A stretch of 64,000 bases of DNA. Origin: Oegoconia quadripuncta (Eukaryota; Arthropoda; Insecta; Lepidoptera; Autostichidae). Shown here piece after piece: positions 28,601 to 40,600 of this stretch (position 1 is the stretch's first letter; every line of letters starts with the position of its first letter). The stretch lies in NCBI GenBank assembly GCA_949316235.1, contig OX438748.1, positions 25,112,575 to 25,176,574 of the forward strand, in the 5' to 3' direction. The notes below the pieces were generated by a model. The model did not search any database and had not been told where the DNA came from. It worked only from the letters and a program-made list of their open reading frames with translations. Both the position numbers and the translations under genes were made by a program.

Positions 28601-31600
28601 CCGCTGAGGTAAATACTTGAGAAGTGATCTCAGCTTAGTAGACCTTAAGATTGGTTTATAAATTAGCATGGAGCTTGAGATAGCGTCAACTTCTTAAGAC
28701 GCATCTTGGGTGATATAGCCTCAAGACTTTTGGTTTATTAGGCCTTAGATCCTATTATATAGTTACAGTCGTCGTGATGGCCAACACTTGATTACTGGAC
28801 ACAGGCGTTCACACCAGGGGTTCTGTTACATAATTTCATCGTTATCGTCATCAGCCACGTTTAGACATGTGATTGGTTGGCTCTTCACTCACACGACAAT
28901 TTAACGGTTTCTCATTGGTCAACGTAATCGATACCGATACCGATTAGGTTAGATAATCTAAGGGCTGATCGTTATCGGTACAACGAAAATAAACTTGCTT
29001 ATTTATTTATTTATTTAATGCCTGACGGGTTTGTACTTGACCTCAATCACACCTGATGTTAAGTGAAGATGAGGTCGAAGGTGGAAGCGTACTAACCCGG
29101 AAACCCCAATACATTTGAGGGACTGGCTATCTTATCTCTGAAAACCGGAACACAACAATGCTATTAACATTACTGCTTGGCGGCAGATTTAGATAAGATG
29201 GTGGTAGCTAGCCAGGCGGACATTTGAAATGCCCTACCACCAACCAAACCGAGTACTTAAACATGTACCCCGCTGGGGATCGAACCCGCGACCTCCGAAT
29301 CGTAAACTCAGTGTTGTTTACATTGAGCCACGGAGGCGGTTAAGGCTTCTTCGATTTCATCCCGTATTAACATAAATTATGGTAATTTATTTATATACGA
29401 TACCTGGTTATGTTGATACTCTTCGCAGTATCCCATAGAGTAAAGTCATTGGTTGCATACTGAATGGTGTAGTATTGGACATGAGTACTGATTGTGTCTC
29501 GCCAAGAAAGCTTCACGGAGTTACTGGTGATTAAATCCACTTGTAAATCCATGGGAGGGGTAGGTGGCTCTGTAAGTAAAATGATAAATAAAAAAAGAAG
29601 AAGTTATTTTCAAAGAGCTTGTGCCGAAAATGGGCGGGCAGTAAAATGTTGTCCATAGGAACAACATTTTACTGATTCCTAGTACTTATTTATACTGGTT
29701 TGTTCTCTCTCTCCCAAGCTCTTGTGTTTGGGATGTTTCTGACCCCCAATTTGGGATGGTTCTCGTAATACTACTATGTATGTAAGCTGGGCTTCTCTTC
29801 TATTTGAATGATCAACTTTTATTTAGGGTAAATGTGTACACTTTTTCTCTTAAAGTTATTTTTTTTTCTTGTTTTTGAATTTAACAATTCTTATGTAATC
29901 TATCTGATGCATGCAGTGTTTACATATAATTGTTTGTACACTTAGCTAATAACTAATATATATAAGGCTTCATTACTCTAAGCGATGTAACAAGCGTTTG
30001 TAAACCTATTTAATAAAATAAAATAAAATATTGCTATAAGTTTTTTAATGTTTATTAAGAGATGGTACATAAATCTGTCAAAAGTAAATAATAATATGAA
30101 AATAAAACAAACTACCCTCTCCTTGTGAGATGTGGCACTGTGTGATAATACATAAGTACGGTCTTCTTATTTCAGCATTTACCAAACACCTGGTCCTCTA
30201 ATTACTTACCAAGTATATTGAGATTTACGGTATAGGCAGCTACACCATAAGGGTTGCTGGCACGGCACTCGTAACTTCCACCATCTCTTGCTTCCACGTA
30301 GTTTAAGTTGATTACACTTTTGACACCGTTGTGAGTCATTGCTTCCGAAATTGTGATCCTGTGAAAAATTTAACTGTAAAAAACCGGACTTTAATGCTTT
30401 TAAGCTTTGAGGAGGTATAAGTTGTTTACATAATGATGGAGAGAGTAGGCAGCTAGGTTGACCTTTGAACCCGATAGCCAATGGTTAACGAAACGGATGG
30501 CATAGTAAAGAAAAGGCTATATTCAATGGACTCAAGTAGTTTGATTGGAGGTGCGAGACTAACGAAAAAATCTGATTAGTTTTAGTATTCTCCTTCTTAG
30601 CTAGTCAACCGTTCGGCCTGCACGGCCAAATTCCAGTCAACTGTCCGCTCGGTGGCTACGTTTACAAATCGTAAAGTAATAAAATTATAAGTACGACATA
30701 AAGTCGGAACACTGTTCCTTACAGATAACTGAATGAAGTGAACATGAACTTTGACATTTTTTTTGTCTATGAGAAGAACCGAATAGAATTGTAGACTGGT
30801 CTTTTTTTTATTTACAGGTGTAACCACGGACGTTTGAGTGGTTAGCGAAACTATAGGGCTTCTTCTATGCTGCTCTGCGTACTTACTTACGTACTCTACA
30901 CTTGTATGCTGCACGACCTCTACGATGCAACAGACAATGCTGTACGCGTGGCCGCATTTTAGTCCTTAAGAATTTGATGTGTTTGTCATCGACTCGCTAA
31001 GAAGAAGTTTTGGTATTACTCTAAAACTTGTCCTTCTTAGCGAGTCCAAAGCACTTCAAAATCTCACAAAAATCACTAAAATTTAAGATAGTCAACCACT
31101 TGGCCAACAAACCACTATACCGTTTAATAAGTATTATTCGGACTAGGTATAAATATTGAAGCTCAACAAAAATATAATCATAAATTGTATCTATCCTAGT
31201 TCGTTAACATAAAGAGATTGTAAAAAAATTAGCAATGATAAACTACTAATATGTTCTAAATATACCAACTTATAGCCAAAAACTTTAAAAATTGGATGAA
31301 TATTTGATTGGCGCCCGACATGGGAATCGAAGCATGTGCCATCTCTGTACAATATTTTCTTACAAGCGCCATCTGTGCCTTTCAGGGCTAAACTCTACAT
31401 GCGAGACTTAGCAATGATTGCACGATAGCGTGGAGGTACAAACATGATACCTGTCTATAGGCTGTTAGTAGTACTGTGAAAATCTCACAGATGGCGTCAC
31501 AGAAAGCTTTGATTACGGTTGGTGTGGATAACGCAGTTGTGTATATTATGTCAAATTATAGTGGTTACAATAGACTACGTTTGTCACCGTCTGTCACCGC

Positions 31601-34600
31601 CAAATGTTAGATGAAGATAGTAATTCTCGACAACGAACGATTAGTAGTAAGGAAACGAAATGAAAAGCCCTTTATTTCATAGGACACAAAGTATCAATTG
31701 AAATCGTCAACATCAACATTTTTAAACTTAAATTCACATTCACAACACGGCAATCCCCTGAGAAAAACGAGCAAGAAACTCAAGGGTTGCTCTTTTAAGT
31801 CAAAATTTTCTAAGTCCAAGTGGTATTGTCATCCAAATAATCAGTTATGCCATAATAAGCCTTTGCACTCAGCCTCGGCTTCACGATAACTTTGAATTTA
31901 TTTAACGGCAATCTTATACGGCAAACGGCTTTCCGGAATCTTATTGTAAAAGCGTATATATTGTCCCTTAAATGAATTACAGACAGTTGAGTACAGATCA
32001 AGTTTATTTTTATTTCTAGTATTTATATCATGTTTATCACTATCTCATAAAAGATGATATATTTTTCTTTACGTAAATGACATTTTCAAGTATGTACTGG
32101 GAATCAGATAATAAGATTAATTACAAGTCAAAAATAAATAGTATCAAATTCATCACAATAATAAATATATAGGCTTAGACTTAGTGCCATCTACTAATTC
32201 CTTCTTTCATCATCTTCAAGAAATTCCCCAACCGAGTAGTACGCGTTTTCATAAAGAAAACTTTTTAATTTACTTGTGAAAATGTTTATATATGGAGAGT
32301 CTTTGATATTATCTTCAATGCTATTGCAGATTTTACTTATAATAACCCTATTTATAAGTGGAAATCTAATATCTCCCTCTGCAACTGAATTCATAAATAA
32401 AATGACCTCATTTTATTTACGAATTCAGTTGCAGATTAGATTTCTATATATATAATGTTACCAGGTATTATAATTAGAATCTATTTCTTGTAAACTATAT
32501 TCATCATCATCAGTAAATATCCCACTGCAGGGATATAGGCCTTCCCTCGTATATGAGGGTGTATGTGGGCCATAGTCCACCACGCTGGCCCAATGCGGAT
32601 TGCGGACTTCACAAATTTTATTTCTCAGGCATCCAGGTTTCCTCACGATGTTTTTATTCACCGTTTTAAACTATATTCACATAACATAAAACAATGTAAA
32701 AAATCGTTGAAGAAGTACTTCATACATGGAACAGTAAATAATTTTAATGTCAAAAATGTTATATTTCTTATGTATGATAATGTTTCTATTTTTTTAGTTT
32801 TTTAATACTTTAAGGCGATAGTAATCTCGAGGTCAGCTTACTGCCCGAGCAACCTGCCGGATTGTCTATTTTTATTGTTAGTATTAGGTCCTTACCTATG
32901 AAATAGGCGTTTTGTATGAAGAATTTCATTAAGTCTGTTTTCTCCATACAAACATTTTAGATTGTTTATGGGAACGGCAAATCCAAATTTAGCTAAACTT
33001 TGTGTGTATTATCGGATAACATTAAGTTAAGTATAGGCAGCGTTAATTTTTAAAAGTAACCGCTTTATAAAAGTTTCAGCGAATCTAAGAAATGATTATG
33101 GGAAGCACATGAAAATTTCAATTTTTTTTTATTATGTGATTTAGCCCAGAAATTAAAAAATATTTCATGTGAAACCTTGAAAAAATATTCCATTTTCCAA
33201 ATAAATAACAAATTTGGATATAGCTTTGAAAATCGCAGGAATTGGTACATATGATTAACGAAGAAAAAAAACTCCAATTTCATAGGTAAGGTAAAGACTT
33301 CCATCTTCGGACCACTAGGCGTGGGGAGGGATTCCACCCGTATATAGTTAATATACCGAACATTCGCAAAGTTCGATTCTTCATTCATCATTCGAACAGC
33401 CAAGGCATGGAACTCCCTTCCGGCGTCAGTCTTTCCTGAATCCTACAACCTTGGGATCTTCAAGAGCAGAGTGAATAGGCATTTACTGGATCGCGTGCTT
33501 CATCTCCGACCACATCGTCACTTTCCATCAGGTGAGATTGTGGTTAAACGCGAATCCAGTAAATCATAAAAAAAAAAGACCCAATATATGACAGACACTC
33601 GTCTCCTTGCTTTCGCAGATTCCATGTATCTCTGGAAACCTATACTTATATTTTTTTTAATTAATCAGGTATGTTAGTGACCGTATTCGTACTACATACA
33701 TACAAACCTTTACAATTTTCGAAGGTATCTCTGTTAAGATCGTAAATATTTATGGATAAATAAACTTAAACACATACCTTGAAGGACTAAAATCCATCGG
33801 CGACCCATTCAAACTCCATTTGACTCTGATAGGGTTATCACCCATTGGACGACAGGTTAATGTAATTGGAAGCCCCATCTTAGTGGTCAGGTTTGTTCCG
33901 ACTGAATCGAAGTGCACCGGCTCTAGAAGTAATTGCAATATTAAAGTAAGACGACCTATTAAATAAATAAATAAATATTTCGGACACTTACAGCAATCAT
34001 CTAGTCCCTAACTAAGCAAAGCTTGTGCTATAGATATTAGATAACGGATAAACATACATAAATATTATATAAACATCCAAGACTCGGGAATAAATGATCG
34101 TATTCATCACACAAACATTTACCCCTCGCGGGATTCGAACCCGCAACCGTTGGTTTCGCTGATAGGGTCATTATCCACTACACCAATCGGTCGTCGTCTA
34201 TTGAACATAGGACGTATATTTTGTCGCAACAGTATCATATCAGTGGACTTATTGGCAATAAAAATTGACAACCTATGAAAGTCCACTACTGGACATAAGC
34301 CTCCTTTCCATGGAAGTGTTTGCTCCATCGACCACAAAGCCCATGGACGCCCAATGTTGCATTTAATGTTTACCGCCTCCGTGGCTAAATGTAAACAATA
34401 TTGGGTTTACGATTCGGAGGTTGCGGGTTCGATCCCCAGCGTGGTACATGTTTAAGTACTCGGTTCGGTTGGTGGTAGGGCATTTTAAATGTCCACCTGG
34501 CTAGCTACCACCATCTTATCTAAATCTGCCGCCAAGCAGCAATGTTAATAGCATTGTTGAGTTCCGGTTGTCAGAGATAAGTAAGGTTGTTCATACATGT

Positions 34601-37600
34601 TTAAGTAAGGTTGTTCATACATGTTTAAGTAAGGTTGTTCATACATGTTTAAGTAAGGTTGTTCATACATGCTCGTCGGTTTAGGGTACTAGGGCAAATT
34701 TTAAGAAAATATTGATTAAATTAAAAATTTTAAGAAAATTGTTGAAGGAGATCTTAGCATCTTCTATAACGCACTGAAGTTAACAGTGGCAACTTTAATA
34801 TTGCAGCTTTTATAACAAATACCTATACTAACCTAAAGCAAGCTACGTAATTGTTAGAAATCATTTTTTTATTACTTTTATATTATTATCTATCCTACAA
34901 TCAATCAAGAACTTTAAGATTTACAATATCACAAAAATTACGTATTACTGGACTATTACATGTCTTTGATAGAGCCAATCAGAGAGCAATAAGTTGACAG
35001 AACTATCTAATAAATGAAAGCTTCTATTCGAGAATCCGAATGAGGGAAACACGTGGACTGTTGGACAAAGGCTTCTCCCAAAGATTTTAATAACGATCGG
35101 TCCTACGCCGCCCGCATCTAGGCTTCCCGCGATTTTTTTTTATGCACGACCTCAATCACACCTGATGTTAAGTGAAGATGAGGTCGAAGGTGGAAGCATA
35201 CAGACCCGGACACCCCAACACATTTGGGGGACTGGCTATCTTATCTCTGACAACGGAACACAACAATGCCATTAACATTGCTGCTTGGCGAGAGATTTAG
35301 ATGAGATGGTGGTAGCTAGCCAGGCGGACATTTAAAATGCCCTACCACCAACCAAACCGAGTACTTAAACATGTACCCCGCTGGGGATCTTTACCAAATC
35401 GTCCGATGCGTGGTCAGAACTCCAGTACTATTCCGTCCCAATTACTGTCGGTCCAACGAGCAATGTGCCCAACCCACTGCCACTTAAATTTAATTCTTCG
35501 AGCTATATCGGTCACCGTGGTTCTCCTGCGGATCTCCTCATTTCTGATTCGATTTCGCAGGCAGACCCCGAGCATAGCTCTCTATTGTCCTTTGGGTGAC
35601 TTTGAATCTTCTTATGAGGCCCATAGTGAGCGACCAGGTTTTAGTTCCATATGTCGACACTGATCAAAGACTTCAGAGAAAGAAAGAGTCTTGAGACATT
35701 GCGGGATTTTACCTTTGGGGTCATTACCTTTTATGGGCCATGGGCCATTACCTTTATGAAAAAAAAAATATTGTTGTCTGTTTTTAATTATCGTCTGAAA
35801 ACAACACCTCACAATTTTGCCGTTCGCTCTTTTAACAATTGTCCGTTCCTATATTACGACATAAAGCGGGCTTTGTCCGTGGCTGTGCAATTAAAATTTT
35901 GGCCAATGGTAGCTACGGCTTTAATGCATAATTATTCAAGTTGAAGTTATAAATCATTTCCTCCGCCATTATAATTGTCGAAATACGGATAAATAGTTCA
36001 CGAAACTTTTATAAACTTATATAATTTATCCGTTAGATTGGTCCACGCCTCTGGAGATGTGTGAGCTAGTGCCTACTTTGCTCAGCAACTGACCTTATGC
36101 ATTCAGCGGGGCAATAGCACTAGGTAGTATGCCTCACGGAAACGAGTTGAACGGCGTATTTTTTTCTATAACATATAGGTATTTTCAATTGTGTTTTGTA
36201 AATTTGTTGTTTCATGTACATACTTAATTCCACAATAATAACAAGATAAGTTAATGGGAAGAAAACTTAAGATAAAAAATGGCCATCAGAGCGTCTTAGT
36301 ACAAGGTAGATAGATACCTTATGCTAAGAATACTATACTTGCAGATGTAAATAAGATCAATATGATTTTATTGATCCGCTGGATAGCAATGCTAGATAAA
36401 TTATCAATATCTAAACTGCCTATTTCAAATATATTGTCCTTAAACCAAAGGTTGCCTGAAAAAACGTTTTAATGAGAAGGTCGCCGAACTGTGCTACTAT
36501 CTGTAAAATGTATTTATGTTGTGTTGTTTTGTAATGTGTTATGTTGTATAGTGTTGTATTGTGTTATATTATGTTGTATTGTATTAAGTATTTAATTCAG
36601 ATCGATATTAATAATAACACTTACTATTAACACTGATCCATAGATTCTTATTCAAATCCGCTCCGACACCATTCTCGACACTGCAAGCGTACATTCCTTC
36701 ATCAGCCAGTGATACCACTTCGATGACGAGGGTACCATTAGGATAGCTCATTATCCCACCACCAGCCATGTCTAAAACTGGTCGCCAGATGCCCAACTCA
36801 GCTGGAAGTAGTTAATGTTTGAGAATAAATAAATATAAATACAATATTTCTATGTACGTTAACACCACGGGAACAAACGGGTTCTTTTAGACAGTTGAAG
36901 CATTTATTTGTTTCACCAATCACAACATAAAAAATAAAAACAAAATATCCTTAGACATACACACAGCGCCATCTAGTTCCACAGTAAGTAACTATAGGCT
37001 TGTGTGGTTGATATCAGATGGTTGATGTACTACATAAATACTTTTTTTTTTGTAAATAAATACTTATTATAAATGAAAACATCCATAACTCGGGTACAAA
37101 TGTCCGTATTCATCACAGAAACATATCCCCATAGCGGGATTCGAACCCGCAACCTTTTGGTATAGTAGCCAGACTTGCTAACCACTACACCAAACATGTC
37201 GTCCATATCCATACAATCAACGTTTATAATATAACTGTAAATCTATATAAATTAATTTGTCGACACTACCAAAATGACAATTTTAGAAAGCGGATCACAA
37301 AGTCGGATCCACTATTAGATATTACAATGCTGCATTTATTTGAGTCAGCGTCTGACCTCAAATTCGCACGATGGAAGGCGACGATAGGGTCGGTGAAGCA
37401 TGTTGTCCTACAATATGTCTATTCATCCTGAGATTAAAAATTCTCTCTAGACCGGAGCAATATTAGAAAAGTCACCCTTGGAGACAAAAGAGAAAACAAT
37501 AAGGTGCATTTCACGTCGAAACTACAAAATGTTACAGGTATACTTACCTCGTCGTCGTACCTACATTTCAAAAGAATATTTTGTACGTGACGCACCGTAC

Positions 37601-40600
37601 TCTTACATTATATTGTTTATTGCCTTGATAATTAAGTCCTATAAGGTCTAAAAGACACAATACAATAGTGCAAATTATAAACCAATCAATGCTAGTGATT
37701 TTTCAAATAGAATGAAAGAAGTACCCAAAATACAGAACAGAAATTAAAAAACTATATTGAAGTATTTAAAAACCAAAAATCCCGTCAGCATAATTTGTAT
37801 TTTGCGGCGCCATGTTATAATTTTTGTAGTAAAATATATCCTATGACACTCTAGGGATCAAGACGAATTGAACGACACCTTGCACATCAAAATCGGTAGA
37901 GCCGTTTAGGCTATAGAAGGTAACATAGAAATCTACATATTGGGTCTTTACCTATGAAATTGGAGCTTCTTTTCTTTGTTAGTCATACGAGTATGTACCA
38001 ATTCCTGCGATTTTCGAAGCTATATCCAAATTTGTTTTTTATTTGGAAAATGGAATATTATTTCAAGGTTTCACATGAAATAATTTTTTATTTCTGGGCT
38101 AAATCACATAATAAAAGAAATTTGAACGGAGCTCTTTTCATGTGCTTCCCTTAATCATTTCTTAGATTCGCTGAAACTTTTATAAAGCGGTTACTTTTAA
38201 AAATTAACGCTGCCTATACTTAATGTTATCCGATAATACACACAAAGTTTAGCTAAATTTGGATTTGCCGTTCCCAAAAAAAATCAAAAATGTATGGAGA
38301 AAACAGTCTTAATGAAATTCTTCATACAAAACGCCAATTTCATAGGCAAGGACCTAATACATACACTCGAAAAACATAATCCTCCTTTTTGGGGATGTCG
38401 GGTAATTACAACATTAATGTTGTAATAATCGTATTTCGCGGGTAGTTTCTTATGCATTTTTTAAATCATATTAAGAACAATCTAGCAGCGGCAAGCAAAT
38501 AGATTATTCTTAATTTAAATGTAACGAGTGACTAACAAGCTTTATATCAAACTTATTGACCTCATCTCGTTGGTCAAGCCGGTTGATTGAAATTAACACG
38601 AAAACAATAGTAGCCGTGTTGAATATTCGTATATTTTAATGCTCTAAAATCTTCATTTCAAATAACAGCTATTCTAGTGACATATGTGACTATAATCATC
38701 TTTTTTTTTAGTTAAAATTTAGAAGGGCAGAAGTTAGAAGGCTCTTCTAGCACAAAACGTATCCTTTAAGTAGTGTTTTATCAAAGAAAGGTGTGGATTA
38801 TCTCTTTATTTTGAGTGACAGCTCTCAAAATGATTTCGTTTTATTCAATCCCTTCGGAGAAGGTAAAGGGAACTAAGCCCATACAGCCATGTCTTATTTC
38901 TCTTATTTCTTCAATTTATTAGTCAGTCTCAGTCAACATAAGTAATTCGTCGTATACTTGACGTATACAGAGACTAGTCATGGTCAAGTCATTCTCCAGT
39001 AAAGTGGCAGAGTGCTTTACAAAAGATTTTGGCGGTTTCTTGTGGGAACACGAAAGCTCCGTTAAGCACTTTAATTTACATTTTCTTTCACTTGTACACC
39101 ATCACTAACATTTGCTGCACAATATTCTGCCATTATTAAGCTTCAAAAGTTAGAATGCACAACTTATAAGAATTATAAAGAAAAATGCAACTTCACTCGC
39201 CGAATCCCGCCAAAAAGCCCTCCTGTCAAAATGAAATAAAGTTATTATTTTTTTTTTAATTATAGCGAGTCACATCCAGCTCTTACTTCAATGCCTTCTG
39301 ACAATAATGACTTAGACAGATTTTAGTTAGCTTACCATCTCTTTTCATCCAATGTATCTGTGGTGTAGGATATCCATTTGCGTTGCAATAGACCACACCT
39401 CTCTGCCCTAAGAGTAGAGACGTGTTTGTCGGCTCTTCAATCCACACAGGTGCCACTGAAAAATACACGAACAAATACACCATAACGTTTATAAAACGGA
39501 CGGTTCAGGGCAAATAACGATGCAGGGCAATTTTAAGGTCAAAGTCAAAAATGATTTATTTTGTAGCTATATGTAATAAATAACAAATATTCTTAGACAT
39601 ACACACAGCGCCATCTAGCTCCACAGTAAGCAACTATAGGCTTGTGTTGGGATACCAGATGGTTTTTACTACATTGCCCTGGCGGCGGGCGCCGCGCTGG
39701 CGTGGCTGCGGACGATTACCGATGGGTACCCGTGGCCACGCCGTTTCGGTGCGCGCGGAGGAACACCGGGGGTTTTTAGTGGGTAGGACCGCTCCCGTCT
39801 GGAGCGGTGAGTCCCACATATCCTCGCCGCTGACCCTAGTCAGCGGCGGGTCGAACGCATAAATGTGTTTTCCCCCCGTCAAAAAAAAAAGTAAAATGGT
39901 TTTTGCTACATACATATTTTTTTTTGTAAATAAATACTTATTATAAATGAAAACATCCATAACTCGGGTACACATGTCCGTATTCATCACATATACATAT
40001 GCCCCTAGTGAGTTCGAACTCGCAACCTTTTGGTATAGTGGTCAGGGTTGCTGACCACTACACCAAACAGGTCGTCTATATATATATTAATTATGTAGCT
40101 ACTTCATATCTACATCCGTATTTTGCACAACCCGCATGTTCTATAAAGTTGCACTCCTATACCCAAAGGTGGCCTCTAAGAGATCGCTTAAAAGAGAGAG
40201 GCCGCCTAATTGTACTCCTTTTTATTGTTGTTCTGTTTAATGTAGATTCTCCTTTTGTGCAAAAAATTGTATTGTATTGTACACAGGGTACACTAAAAAT
40301 AGTCGGATTTTACAATTTTTCAAGTTACTGTTTGTTCAAAAGGCAATATTCCCCTGAAAAGAACAAGCAAGAAACTCGAGGGGTTCCTCTTTAAAAGCGG
40401 GTGCGGAAATCTGTGTATTTTTATTAGGTTTATAAGTAAACGGTTGGTGGAAGGGCATTTAAAATGTCCACCTAGCGAGCTACCATCACCTTTTCTAAAT
40501 TTTGCCGCCAAACAGCAATGTTAATAGCATTATTGTGTTCCGATTGTGCCAGTGCCCCAAATAGGATGGGGTTTCCGCGTCAGTACGCTTCCTTCTTCGG

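Noticed and set aside
39644..39990. GC-rich frames on both strands
   Set aside because: They lie in the retroposon inserted into a SINE and match no protein family by eye.
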